Source: Paraburkholderia ginsengiterrae
GTDB lineage: Bacteria; Pseudomonadota; Gammaproteobacteria; Burkholderiales; Burkholderiaceae
Length of the DNA: 64,000 nt
Assembly: GCF_001645125.1 (NCBI RefSeq)
Contig: NZ_LXKA01000338.1
Coordinates: forward strand, 1-64,000
Direction of reading: 5' to 3'
Below, piece after piece: positions 33,710 to 42,463 of this stretch (within the stretch, counting starts at the first letter, position 1; each line of letters opens with the position of its first letter). Made by a program: the position numbers and the translations under genes. Below the pieces are notes generated by a model. It made no database searches. It was not told the DNA's origin and saw only the letters and a program-made list of their open reading frames with translations.

Positions 33710-34597
33710 TTACTCCGCGGGCTGGCCATGCGCACCGCCAATCGCATCTAGCTCCGCAAGCACTTCATCAGTCAGTATCAACTGTGATGCCCGCAGATTC
33801 TCACGCAAATGCTCAACCGACGACGTCCCGGGGATCAGCAGAATATTAGGTGACCGATACAACAGCCAGGCGAGCGCCACCTGCATTGGCGTTGCATCGA
33901 GCTTCTGCGCGATGCCCGAAAGTGCCGACGATTGAATGGGCGTGAACCCGCCTAGCGGAAAGAACGGCACATACGCGATCCCCTTGCCGGCGAGGTCGTC
34001 GATCAGCGCGTCATCCGCCCGGTGCACCAGGTTGTAATGGTTCTGCACGCACACCACCTCCGCGATGCTTCGCGCCTCGGCAATCTGCGCAGCGGTGACG
34101 TTGCTCAAGCCGATGTGGCGCACCAGTCCGCGACGCTGAAGTTCGGCAAGAGCCGTGACCTGCTTTTCGATCGAACCTTCAGAAGGCTCATGCACGCTGC
34201 CCATGATTCGCATGTTGACGACTTCGAGCGCGTCAAGGCCGAGATTGCGCAGATTGTCATGCACGGCGCGCTCGATATCCCCTGGTTCGAACGCGGGCAG
34301 CCATGCGCCGTCGCTGCCGCGCACCGCACCGACCTTGGTGACGATCACAAGATCGTCGGCATAGGGATGCAGCGCTTCGCGGATCAACTGGTTGGTAACG
34401 TGAGGCCCGTAAAAATCGCTCGTATCGATGTGATCGACGCCCGACGCCACCGCTTCGCGCAACACCGCAATGGCGGCGTCACGATCCTTGGGCGGCCCGA
34501 ACACGCCGGGGCCCGCCAGTTGCATGGCGCCGTAACCCATGCGGCGCACAGAGCGGCCGGCCAACTGGAAGGTAGTCGCAGGGGTGAGATTCGACAT
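33710..34597 (-). CDS. Aldo/keto reductase, YdbC/PdxI-like
   Basis: 295 aa AKR barrel with D and Y in HIDTSDFYGPHV and K in VIVTKVG. Where most AKRs carry the fourth tetrad residue His (LLHR), this protein reads VVNMRIMG, as in the YdbC/pyridoxal reductase-like group as I recall it, so the catalytic His is apparently missing. AAGGAG is well placed before the ATG at 34597. It is divergent from another LysR regulator (104 bp). Confidence 0.9.
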   Translation of the reverse strand: MSNLTPATTFQLAGRSVRRMGYGAMQLAGPGVFGPPKDRDAAIAVLREAVASGVDHIDTSDFYGPHVTNQLIREALHPYADDLVIVTKVGAVRGSDGAWLPAFEPGDIERAVHDNLRNLGLDALEVVNMRIMGSVHEPSEGSIEKQVTALAELQRRGLVRHIGLSNVTAAQIAEARSIAEVVCVQNHYNLVHRADDALIDDLAGKGIAYVPFFPLGGFTPIQSSALSGIAQKLDATPMQVALAWLLYRSPNILLIPGTSSVEHLRENLRASQLILTDEVLAELDAIGGAHGQPAE

Positions 34598-34662
34598 GAC
34601 GCTCTCCTTGGTGAGTGGATGAGCGACAGTATGGCGGCGGTTGCATTGTTAAATAAAGCAGT

Positions 34663-34695
34663 CTAACGTGCACAGGTTGTTTCTAAATATGCACA
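34663..34695. promoter_or_regulatory. Direct repeats between aldo/keto reductase and LysR genes
   Basis: CTAACGTGCACA (34663-34674) and CTAAATATGCACA (34683-34695) are related direct repeats about 20 bp apart, two helical turns, immediately before the LysR ATG at 34702. They are a candidate binding site for the adjacent regulator. Confidence 0.45.
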
Positions 34696-34701
34696 ATCAT
34701 C

Positions 34702-35604
34702 ATGGAATTGAACGATCTCGCCGCGTTCGTCTCGGTGGCCCGCGCGGGTGGCTTTCGAGACGCGGCGCGCCAGGGCGGTGTTTCGGCGTCGAGTCTGAGC
34801 ATCGCCGTACGCCGCCTCGAGGCGAAGCTCGGCCTGCGGCTGCTCAACCGTACCACGCGCAGTGTGGCGCCCACTGAAGCGGGATTGCGCCTCATCGAAA
34901 AGCTGACGCCGCTGTTCGGCGAGATGGAAGCGGCGCTGGACGTGCTGAACGTCTTCAGGGACAAGCCGGCGGGCACGCTCAAACTGAACGTGCCGTCGAG
35001 CGCCGCGCGGATCGTTCTGCCCGCGATTATCGCCGCGTTCCTGAAGGCCTATCCGGACATACGCGTCGAAGTCGTGGTCGAGGATGGTTTCGTCGACGTG
35101 CTGTCGATCGGTTGCGACGCGGGCATTCGTTATGACGAAAGGCTCGAACAGGACATGGTCGCGATTCCAATCGGCCCTCGTGTGCAGCGCTTCGCCACGG
35201 CGGCGGCGCCGGACTATCTCGACCTGCGCGGCCGGCCCGTTCATCCGCGCGAACTGCTCTCGCATGCATGCCTGCGTGGCCAGTTCGCCGGGGGCGCAAC
35301 GCCAATCTGGTTCTTTGAACGCGACGGCGAAGTGCTGCAGTTGAATCCTTCGGGCCCGCTGCTCGTGCGTCCGGGTGCGGCGATCGATCTGGCGACCAGC
35401 GCGGCGATCGCCGGCGTGGGCGTCATTCATCTGTTCGAAGACATGCTGCGCCCGCATCTCGACAGCGGCGCGCTGGAGCCGATTCTTGAACCATGGTGGC
35501 AGCGCTTTTCCGGCCCGTTTCTCTACTATCCGGGGCGCCGCCACCTGCCGGCACCATTGCGCGCGTTCGTCGATTTTGTGAAGGCGCTCAACGATGCCGG
35601 CTGA
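34702..35604 (+). CDS. LysR family transcriptional regulator
   Basis: 300 aa. HTH: LNDLAAFVSVARAGGFRDAA and GVSASSLSIAVRRLEAKLG. Effector domain from about 90 (LKLNVPSSAARIVLPAIIAA) to the end. It belongs to the broad PgrR/DmlR-like LysR group. It is divergent from the YdbC-like reductase, its likely target, and separated by 119 bp from the following histidine kinase. Confidence 0.93.
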   Translation: MELNDLAAFVSVARAGGFRDAARQGGVSASSLSIAVRRLEAKLGLRLLNRTTRSVAPTEAGLRLIEKLTPLFGEMEAALDVLNVFRDKPAGTLKLNVPSSAARIVLPAIIAAFLKAYPDIRVEVVVEDGFVDVLSIGCDAGIRYDERLEQDMVAIPIGPRVQRFATAAAPDYLDLRGRPVHPRELLSHACLRGQFAGGATPIWFFERDGEVLQLNPSGPLLVRPGAAIDLATSAAIAGVGVIHLFEDMLRPHLDSGALEPILEPWWQRFSGPFLYYPGRRHLPAPLRAFVDFVKALNDAG

Positions 35605-35723
35605 TGGAAACGCATCGGACGCGACGCCGCCGGATTGAGGGTCATAGTCGTCTTGTTGTCGTCGCATGAGAGCTAGGCAAGCAACATTCCACAAGTGATT
35701 ATTGGAGAGATAATAATCTGACC

Positions 35724-36941
35724 ATGACCGATACCCGCCCTAACCCGCTGCGCAAGTTTGCTGACTTCATCCGAGCGGAGCAGACCCGGCTCACCGAGCA
35801 ATGGATGAAGGCCGTATTCGCCGACGTCGATCTCGTCGAAGCCGACAAGCTCACGTACCAGCAACTCGCCGATCATCTGCCGGAAATTCTCGACGGGCTA
35901 TGCGCGGCGCTCGACGTCGAAGATGTCGAACAGGTCGAATCCGCCATCGAGCGCGATGCGAAAAAGCACGGCAAAGTCCGTTGGCACCAGGGCTACCGGA
36001 TCGAGGAACTCGTGCGCGAACTCGATCTGTTTCGTCAGATGCTCGCCGACGCGGTCGAGGAATACGCCAATCTCGACAGCACGTTCACGCGCCGCCATGA
36101 ACGGCGGGCGCGCCGCGTGATCTCCGAAACATTCAGCGTGGCAACGCTCACGTCGATCAAGGAGGTGCTCAGCGAACGGGACGGCAAGATCGCCGAGTAC
36201 ACCGGCAAGCTGGAGCAGGCTAATCGCGAATTGAGGTTAAAGCAGCAGCTGGTCAGCGATCTGCACGGCTCGCGCATGCAGATTACCCGCAGTGTCGTCC
36301 ACGATCTGCGCAACTTTCTGAACGCGTTTTCCATCGAGCTGGAATTGATCGGCCGCGCGCCAGAAAAAGCCGATGTCGTGTTGACGCTGGCAAACCGCCA
36401 GGCAGCCGACATGAAACAGCTCGTCGACCAGATGGTCGAATACTCCGTAGTGCTCGGCGACAGCACCCCGCTCGCGGTCGAACAGGTTGACCTGCGCGAG
36501 CTTTTCGATGAACTCGTCACGTCTTCGCGCCCGTCGATCGAGGCCAAAGGACTGGTGTTGCGCACGACCTTCGATGCCGCGTTGACGTCAGTCGCATCCA
36601 ATCGGCTCAAGTTGAAACAGATTGCCGTCAACCTGCTCTCCAACGCAACCAAGTACACGAAGCTGGGGGAAATCTCATTCGACTTTGCCACGGCCGGTGA
36701 GCAACACTGGTCGATTCGCGTCTCGGACACGGGCGTGGGCATCGCGCCTTCAGATGCGACCCGCGTGTTCGACGAATTCGAGCGAGCCACGGACGACGAC
36801 ATTCCCGGCACGGGCCTCGGCCTCGCCATCGTCAAGGAACTGTGCCGGGCGTTGAACGGGCATATCGATTTCGCATCGCGCGAGGGGGTGGGAACCACAT
36901 TCGAAATCCGCTTCCCATTGGCGTTCGTCGAGCCGGAATAA
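35724..36941 (+). CDS. Orphan sensor histidine kinase with RsbRD-like N-terminal domain
   Basis: 405 aa, soluble. Residues about 10-125 are helical and resemble the RsbRD N-terminal sensor (FADFIRAEQTRLTEQWMKAV, followed by the heme/oxygen-sensor-like helical bundle with KVRWHQGYRIEELVREL). A coiled coil at about 145-185 leads to the HisKA box RSVVHDLRNFLNAF and an HATPase with NLLSNATKYT, DTGVGIAP and GTGLGLAIVKEL. No response regulator lies nearby, so its partner is elsewhere. No membrane segment is visible. Confidence 0.9.
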   Translation: MTDTRPNPLRKFADFIRAEQTRLTEQWMKAVFADVDLVEADKLTYQQLADHLPEILDGLCAALDVEDVEQVESAIERDAKKHGKVRWHQGYRIEELVRELDLFRQMLADAVEEYANLDSTFTRRHERRARRVISETFSVATLTSIKEVLSERDGKIAEYTGKLEQANRELRLKQQLVSDLHGSRMQITRSVVHDLRNFLNAFSIELELIGRAPEKADVVLTLANRQAADMKQLVDQMVEYSVVLGDSTPLAVEQVDLRELFDELVTSSRPSIEAKGLVLRTTFDAALTSVASNRLKLKQIAVNLLSNATKYTKLGEISFDFATAGEQHWSIRVSDTGVGIAPSDATRVFDEFERATDDDIPGTGLGLAIVKELCRALNGHIDFASREGVGTTFEIRFPLAFVEPE

Positions 36942-37410
36942 AACCTCGCAGCGCGGCGCGTTATTCAATTCCCGGCCAATGCGCTTATTTATTACATTAA
37001 GCAAACATCACCTTATAAATAGTAATAAATAACCGTTGAATGAATTGCGGTGTAAATCCACGCGCTCGCGCCTCATGCGAACTCAAGATCGGCGCACCGA
37101 AGCGGCGCTTACGGAAACCCGTCACGTCCTTGACAAACCAATACCGCGTCACCTATTTTTCCTCTGCTGCCAATACACGATTAATTGATTGCGGCATAAC
37201 CCCATCAAAATTGCTGGAATATCCAATCACGATATTTAGTAATTCTACTCATCTAGCATAGAAATAAATCCGGCTATAAAAATTCAAGCAAGTTGCTCTC
37301 CACCGCGATATCCCGTCGATGCAGCGAGAATATTTCGATCTCCGATGCATCTTCAATCCGGTACCGCGGCCTTTGTGTAACGGTATTTGAACCCACCACC
37401 AAGGATAGAG
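36942..37410. other. AT-rich intergenic region before the S10 peptidase
   Basis: 469 bp, conspicuously AT-rich compared with the rest of the window (for example TTATTTATTACATTAAGC and GATTAATTGATT). No coding frame is convincing. It contains at least one promoter-like sequence and could be a site for a xenogeneic silencer. Confidence 0.6.
37130..37159 (+). promoter_or_regulatory. Sigma-70-like promoter candidate upstream of the S10 peptidase
   Basis: TTGACA (37130-37135), an 18-bp spacer and TATTTT (37154-37159). The -35 is perfect and the -10 matches four of six consensus positions. It would leave a long leader of about 240 bp before the peptidase ATG. Confidence 0.4.
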
Positions 37411-39246
37411 ATGAAACGAGTCGAGCGTCTTCGAGGCAATGGCCCCTTTCGCCAGCACAGGCTGCCGGCGTTAGGGACTCTGGCGGTTGCGGTGATGCTG
37501 GTGAGCGGATGCGGCGGCGGGGACGGCGGTTCGTCCAGCGGCGCGGCCGTGAGCATGCAGCAGACCACGGCGAATTCGCAACTCAGCGCGCAGACTGCCT
37601 CGCAGCCGCAAACGCCGAGCGCCAATCAAACCTATATCGATCCCGTCGCCTATTCGTCCAACGCCACGGACGGTCTCGCGCCCGCCCAGGCCTCGGAGAA
37701 GGCAGCGGTCATGCACTATCAGTGGACGCTGGGCAGGACGCCGATCAACTACACGACCACCACCGGCCATTTGACGGCCGCCGACGCCAACGGCAATCCC
37801 GAAGCAACCATGTCCTACGTGGCTTACACGGCGCCGAGCACGAACGGCTCACCCCGCCCGGTCACATTCGTCTATAACGGCGGCCCAGGATCCTCGTCGA
37901 TCTGGCTGCGGCTCGGCTCGTTCGCGCCGACCCGCGTGGCCACGACCGACCCGGTGTTCGGCAACTGGCCGAATTACCCGCTGGTCGATAACAAGGAGAG
38001 CCTGATCGACACCACGGACATGGTGTTCATCGACCCGCCGGGCACGGGCCTGTCCGAAGCGATCCTGCCGAATACGAATCAGAAGTACTGGACGACCGAC
38101 GCCGACGTCAACATCATGCGCGATTTCATCGAGCGCTATCTGGCGGTCAATAATCGCGGCAGTTCGCCCATCTACCTCTACGGCGAGTCGTACGGCACGC
38201 CGCGCACCGACATGCTGGCGCTGGCGCTCGAATCAGCCGGCGTGCATCTGACGGGCATCGTCCTGCAATCTGCAATCCTGAACTATTTCGCCGACGCGAT
38301 CGAGGCGGTCGCCATTACGAATTCGTCGAGCGCGCTCGCTCTGGATACGGATACGCTGGCGGGTTATTTCCCAGGCTACGCGGCGGTTGCGGCGTACTAT
38401 AACCAGGCCTCGCCGGCGCCGCTCAATCAGGACCTTTACGCATTGCAGACAAGCCTGTTCGTCACGGCTGAGTACAACAAGTTCAGGCGCTACTCGCAGT
38501 CATGGGTGCTCAGTCAGTTGGGCATACCGGACGCGCTGGGCACGCCGGTGTTTCCGAACGCCAAAACGATTCAGGCGTGGACCTTGCCTTCCGGTTTGAC
38601 CGTGCAGGCATTGCAGGGCTACTTCAACGTCAACCCGTTCTCGTCAACCCTGTTGCCCGGCACGACGATCGGCCGCTATGACGGGCGCGTGTCGTTGCCG
38701 AACTCGGATCCGCGTCTGCAGAACGACGGCGACCCGTCGGACATCCTGATCTCCCAGCCGTTCACCACCGCACTCGCCACGCAGATGCCGGACTATCTCG
38801 GGTACACGGCGCCGAACGCCACCTATATGCCGCTGAACGACAACATCATTCAGGTCTGGGATTTTTCGCACGACGGGCAGCCCTTGCCTGACACGATTCC
38901 GGACCTGCTCGGTGCGCTGACGCTCAATCCGCAACTCAGGGTGCTGTCGGAAAACGGCTTCCACGATCTGGCCACGCCGTTCTTCAACACCGAGAAGCAG
39001 TTGGCGCGGCTCCAGACGGTGCCTGGCCTGAATCCGGACTTGCAGGTCAACTTCTTCCAGGGCGGGCATATGATTTATCTTGATGACGTCGCCCGTCCGC
39101 TGATGAAACGCGACCTGGTGCGCTTCTACCGTGGCACGCCGATGCCCGACGCGCTCACGCTCTGGACGCTGCCGGCACCGTGGCGCGATGAGAGCCCGGC
39201 CAGTGAGCCGACCGCCACCGCCTCGGCGCAACTGAGCGCGCCCTGA
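37411..39246 (+). CDS. S10 family serine carboxypeptidase-like lipoprotein
   Basis: 611 aa. A type II signal peptide ends in the lipobox LVSGC with C34, so it is probably lipid-anchored in the outer or inner membrane facing the periplasm. The S10 fold is shown by FVYNGGPGSSS (oxyanion region, near 155-163), GTGLSEA, the nucleophile S260 in YGESYG, and the C-terminal His in QGGHMIYLDD. Aspartate of the triad is probably in the region preceding NGFHDLATP. AAGGA sits five bases before the ATG at 37411. Bacterial members may be peptidases or acyltransferases. Confidence 0.9.
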   Translation: MKRVERLRGNGPFRQHRLPALGTLAVAVMLVSGCGGGDGGSSSGAAVSMQQTTANSQLSAQTASQPQTPSANQTYIDPVAYSSNATDGLAPAQASEKAAVMHYQWTLGRTPINYTTTTGHLTAADANGNPEATMSYVAYTAPSTNGSPRPVTFVYNGGPGSSSIWLRLGSFAPTRVATTDPVFGNWPNYPLVDNKESLIDTTDMVFIDPPGTGLSEAILPNTNQKYWTTDADVNIMRDFIERYLAVNNRGSSPIYLYGESYGTPRTDMLALALESAGVHLTGIVLQSAILNYFADAIEAVAITNSSSALALDTDTLAGYFPGYAAVAAYYNQASPAPLNQDLYALQTSLFVTAEYNKFRRYSQSWVLSQLGIPDALGTPVFPNAKTIQAWTLPSGLTVQALQGYFNVNPFSSTLLPGTTIGRYDGRVSLPNSDPRLQNDGDPSDILISQPFTTALATQMPDYLGYTAPNATYMPLNDNIIQVWDFSHDGQPLPDTIPDLLGALTLNPQLRVLSENGFHDLATPFFNTEKQLARLQTVPGLNPDLQVNFFQGGHMIYLDDVARPLMKRDLVRFYRGTPMPDALTLWTLPAPWRDESPASEPTATASAQLSAP

Positions 39247-39307
39247 CTGATCTAATGGGATGGACCTCGTTCGCGATACCCTATTCACTCAATCCATGCG
39301 AGTCATC

Positions 39308-39700
39308 ATGTCTCTTATCGATAAGTTGCGGCGTATCTCCCCGTTGATCGCCCTGGGCTGCCTGATCGGCAGCGCGCATGCGTTACCGCCGCAAGCGGTC
39401 GCGCCTGCGACGCCGCCAAACGGCGCAAGAGGTGTCGACGGTCCGTTCTTTCCGCAGAACCGCGCGGCGCCCATCGCGCCGACAACCGGCACGGCCTTGC
39501 AACAGCAGGCTCAACAGCGGCTCGAGGCGCGCCTCGGGGGGAATGCGGCGCTGAGCAATGGCGCGGCGGTCACGAAAGCACAGGCACAATCCCAGGGACT
39601 CGGCTTTGTCGCGAAGCACTTCGACCAGATCGACACGAGTCACAAGGGCAGCGTGACCATGAGCGACGTCAGGCAGTATCTGCAGCAGCAAGGCCGCTAG
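39308..39700 (+). CDS. Small secreted EF-hand protein
   Basis: About 130 aa. Signal peptide MSLIDKLRRISPLIALG with cleavage near AHA-LPP, a Pro/Ala-rich spacer, and a single C-terminal EF-hand-like loop DTSHKGSVTMSDV (positions 1, 3, 5 and 12 of the loop filled by D, S, K and D; Lys at position 5 makes strong calcium binding doubtful). The upstream in-frame Mets are less consistent with a signal peptide. It lies 61 bp after the S10 lipoprotein and ends at a strong terminator, so the two may form an operon. Confidence 0.8.
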   Translation: MSLIDKLRRISPLIALGCLIGSAHALPPQAVAPATPPNGARGVDGPFFPQNRAAPIAPTTGTALQQQAQQRLEARLGGNAALSNGAAVTKAQAQSQGLGFVAKHFDQIDTSHKGSVTMSDVRQYLQQQGR

Positions 39701-39718
39701 CGGCCGCAATCAGCGAGG

Positions 39719-39758
39719 AGCGCTCCCTTAGGAATGCAAATGAGGGAGCGCTTTTTTT
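39719..39758 (+). terminator. Rho-independent terminator after the EF-hand gene
   Basis: AGCGCTCCCT and AGGGAGCGCT form a perfect 10-bp stem with a 14-nt loop (39719-39752), followed by seven T residues. This is the clearest intrinsic terminator on the plus strand in this window. It also lies beyond the minus-strand gene ending at 39784, but the T-run favours plus-strand use. Confidence 0.9.
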
Positions 39759-39783
39759 CATGGCACGCCAGGCGCTGGCCGCG

Positions 39784-40143
39784 CTACCTCATCCGTACGC
39801 CGCTACCTGCCGATAAACATCCGCTCATCGCCCCGCCCCGGTCACTCAATCCGCGCACGACGACCTCGGATGATTTGCCGTCGCGTCTTGCGAGTTCCGC
39901 AAGGTCGAGCAAGGCGGCGTAGCGGGTCGAGCAATCCTGTGATGAATCCCGGGCCGCGCGTTCATCGCCGGGTGACGTGGCGCTGCTCATGGCAATCGCC
40001 CAACCCGCTGCAACGACGAACGCCACCAACGCGCCTGCCTTGTAGAACCGCCGTGCCGATCGGTTATGCAAGGGCGACTGGCGCACCCTGCTCCCACCCT
40101 GTGCGTGCGCCGCATGTCGACTGAATCGCATGAGCGTGCCCAT
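39784..40143 (-). CDS. Small single-TM protein coupled to the repeat-rich secreted protein
   Basis: About 119 aa. A basic N-terminus is followed by one membrane helix near residues 38-56 (AGALVAFVVAAGWAIAM) and a polar tail with two cysteines. The ATG at 40143 overlaps the stop of the upstream gene as TGATG, the same coupling signal seen in the ABC operon, which is the main reason to accept it. I do not recognise a family. Confidence 0.55.
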   Translation of the reverse strand: MGTLMRFSRHAAHAQGGSRVRQSPLHNRSARRFYKAGALVAFVVAAGWAIAMSSATSPGDERAARDSSQDCSTRYAALLDLAELARRDGKSSEVVVRGLSDRGGAMSGCLSAGSGVRMR

Positions 40144-41258
40144 CAGGACCAGTGCGCCGGCACCCACACACGCCCAATCCAGTGCCCCGGCACCCACACG
40201 ACCGGACGCGGCGCCACATAAACCGCGCGCGGTGCGACATACACGGCATGCGGCGGCGCATAGACAACCGGCGGCGCAACCACAACCGGTCTCGGGGCGA
40301 CGACCACCGCTGGCGGCGGCACGACCACCACGGGTTTCGGCGCCACTACCACCGGGGCCGGCGTCACGACAACCGGCGGCGGGGGCGGCGGCATGTAGGC
40401 CACCGGCGGCGCAACCACTACTGGGGCCGGAGCCACGACAACCGGAGGCGGCGGCACGTAGACGGGCGGAGGCGCAACCACGACCGGCTTCGGCGCCACC
40501 ACGACCGTCGTGCCGCCCGTAGCGACCACCCCCGTGGTCGCGACAACCGTGCCGCTCGAGGTCACCGTGTTACCGTGCGTGCCCGTCACGCTCGTCGAGG
40601 TCGTCACGACCCCGGGAGCAACCCGCGTGGCCGTGCCGGAGTGATTGACCGTGCCGCCATCCGAGCCAGTCACGGTACCCGAACGCGAGCACGTCGAACC
40701 GGCGCAGCTAGTCGACGCCGAATGGCTGGACGTATTGCCGTTCGGACCCGTCACGGTTCCCGACGACGTGTACTGTCCCGTGCCGGTCTTCGTCACGTCG
40801 CCCGACGTGGTGGCCGTTTTGCCGTCCGGTCCCGTCATAGTGCCGGTATGCGAGCAGGTGCCGCCGGCACAGTTGGTATCGCCCGAGTGCTGCACCGAGT
40901 TGCCATAGCGCCCGGTCGCGGTGCCCGAGTTCGAGAACTGGCCCGGCGCAGTGCGCGTTACCGTGCCGGTGTTTGTAGCGAGGCCGCCGTAGGGGCCCGC
41001 GACGCCGCCCGCATGCGAGCAGCTGCCGCCGCCGCACGAGCCGTAGCGCGCACCGTTATAAGTGCCATGCGAGGTGTACGCCGTGGCGTGTTGCGACCAG
41101 GCGAACGCCGAGGCGCTGCCAAGCGCGAGAACGGCGGCGGTGGCCGAGAGCACCAGCTTGCGCAGCGCACCGCGCGCGGATGAATGGGATGTCTCCGAAG
41201 AAAGCACAGCGGCAGAAACAGCGGCGGTGGCCGGGACGACGAACGAACGATTTTTCAC
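40143..41258 (-). CDS. Repeat-rich secreted protein with C-terminal YXWGXW-type motif
   Basis: About 371 aa. A long signal-type N-terminus (hydrophobic LVLSATAAVLALGSASAFA) precedes a Gly/Thr/Ser-rich region with four to five imperfect repeats of about 35 residues containing SGTVTGPNGN-like cores and CAGGTCS cysteine pairs. Then comes a Val/Pro-rich stretch of repeated VVVAPPPV units and a C-terminal VPGHWIGRVWVPAHW motif of the BcpO/YXWGXW group. The start is a GTG at 41258 with AAGGA six bases upstream (AGAAGGACATACT); the upstream GTG at 41294 has none. Probably cell-envelope or extracellular. Function unknown. Confidence 0.8.
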   Translation of the reverse strand: MKNRSFVVPATAAVSAAVLSSETSHSSARGALRKLVLSATAAVLALGSASAFAWSQHATAYTSHGTYNGARYGSCGGGSCSHAGGVAGPYGGLATNTGTVTRTAPGQFSNSGTATGRYGNSVQHSGDTNCAGGTCSHTGTMTGPDGKTATTSGDVTKTGTGQYTSSGTVTGPNGNTSSHSASTSCAGSTCSRSGTVTGSDGGTVNHSGTATRVAPGVVTTSTSVTGTHGNTVTSSGTVVATTGVVATGGTTVVVAPKPVVVAPPPVYVPPPPVVVAPAPVVVAPPVAYMPPPPPPVVVTPAPVVVAPKPVVVVPPPAVVVAPRPVVVAPPVVYAPPHAVYVAPRAVYVAPRPVVWVPGHWIGRVWVPAHWS

Positions 41259-41472
41259 AGTATGTCCTTCTGGGATTCGGGCCACTTCTGTCACTGCGGC
41301 GTGGCGACGAACGGACTATAGAAGGACGTGCCGACATAATCGACACGGAAACTATGTCACCCTGTTTCACCACGGCGAGCCCCCGTGGGACAAGGGTTTG
41401 CGGGCGTTTTCCGCGCGCCGCGACATATTTCGACATAGATTGTTGCAGGCCGGATGGTGCTCCGGCCGTTCC

Positions 41473-42462
41473 TCATACCATTGCTTTCTGAGCCAGGGCG
41501 GCGTCGGCGATCTGGTCTGCCTGATACGACGAACGCACCAGCGGCCCCGCCACGACCTCGTGAAAGCCCATCGCGAGGCCCGCTTCGCGCCACGCGTCGA
41601 ACTGTTCCGGCCGCACGTATCGCCGCACCGGCATATGAAAGCGCGACGGCGCGAGATACTGCCCGATGGTCAGGATGTCGACGCGATGCGCGCGCAGATC
41701 GCGCATCGCGTCGAGCAATTCGGCGTCGGACTCGCCTAGACCCGCCATCAAACCCGATTTGGTCAGGATTGCCTCGTTCGCCTGTTTGACGCGCGCGAGC
41801 AGTTGCAACGATCCCTGATAATCCGAGCCCGCTCGCGCGGCGCGATACAACGCGGGCACCGTCTCGAGGTTGTGATTGAAGACGTCCGGCCACGCGCCCG
41901 AGAGCGCCTGCAGGGCCCGCTCGACACGTCCGCGAAAATCCGGCGTCAGCACTTCGACGCGGATGCCCGGCACCCGCTCGCGCAGCAACGCGACACAGCG
42001 GGCAAAATGCGCCGCGCCGCCGTCGCGCAGATCGTCGCGATCCACCGACGTCACCACGACATAGCGCAGGCCGAGCGCCGCCACGGCATCGGCGAGCCGT
42101 GCGGGCTCCGCTTCGTCGAGCGGCGTGGGTCGGCCGTGCGCGACGTCGCAGAACGCACAACGCCGCGTGCAGATGCCGCCCATGATCATGAACGTGGCCG
42201 TGCGCCGCGCGAAACATTCGCCGATGTTCGGGCACATCGCCTCCTCGCACACCGAATGCAAGCGGTGCTCGCGCAGGATCGCCGCAATGCCGGCCACCGT
42301 CTCGCTCATCATCGGCTTCGCGCGCAGCCACGGCGGCTTCGGCAGAACCTCGCCGTCCGTGGCCGGCACGATCTTCACCGGAATCCGCGCGAGCTTGTCA
42401 GCGCTGCGCTTGCCGTGCTGACCGAGCGCGGTGACGCTGTCGCCATGCATTGCGGCGTCCAT
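41473..42462 (-). CDS. lipA: Lipoyl synthase encoded in the acetoin operon
   Basis: 329 aa radical-SAM enzyme. Both LipA iron-sulfur motifs are present: the auxiliary cluster [12 protein letters not shown] and the SAM cluster CTRRCAFCD. It inserts sulfur into octanoyl groups to make lipoyl cofactor. The ATG at 42462 is one base after the stop of acoC, so it is the last gene of the aco operon and presumably serves the lipoyl domain of AcoC. A dedicated lipoyl synthase in an acetoin operon has a precedent (acoS of Pelobacter). A housekeeping copy is expected elsewhere. Confidence 0.95.
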   Translation of the reverse strand: MDAAMHGDSVTALGQHGKRSADKLARIPVKIVPATDGEVLPKPPWLRAKPMMSETVAGIAAILREHRLHSVCEEAMCPNIGECFARRTATFMIMGGICTRRCAFCDVAHGRPTPLDEAEPARLADAVAALGLRYVVVTSVDRDDLRDGGAAHFARCVALLRERVPGIRVEVLTPDFRGRVERALQALSGAWPDVFNHNLETVPALYRAARAGSDYQGSLQLLARVKQANEAILTKSGLMAGLGESDAELLDAMRDLRAHRVDILTIGQYLAPSRFHMPVRRYVRPEQFDAWREAGLAMGFHEVVAGPLVRSSYQADQIADAALAQKAMV

Positions 42463-42463
42463 G

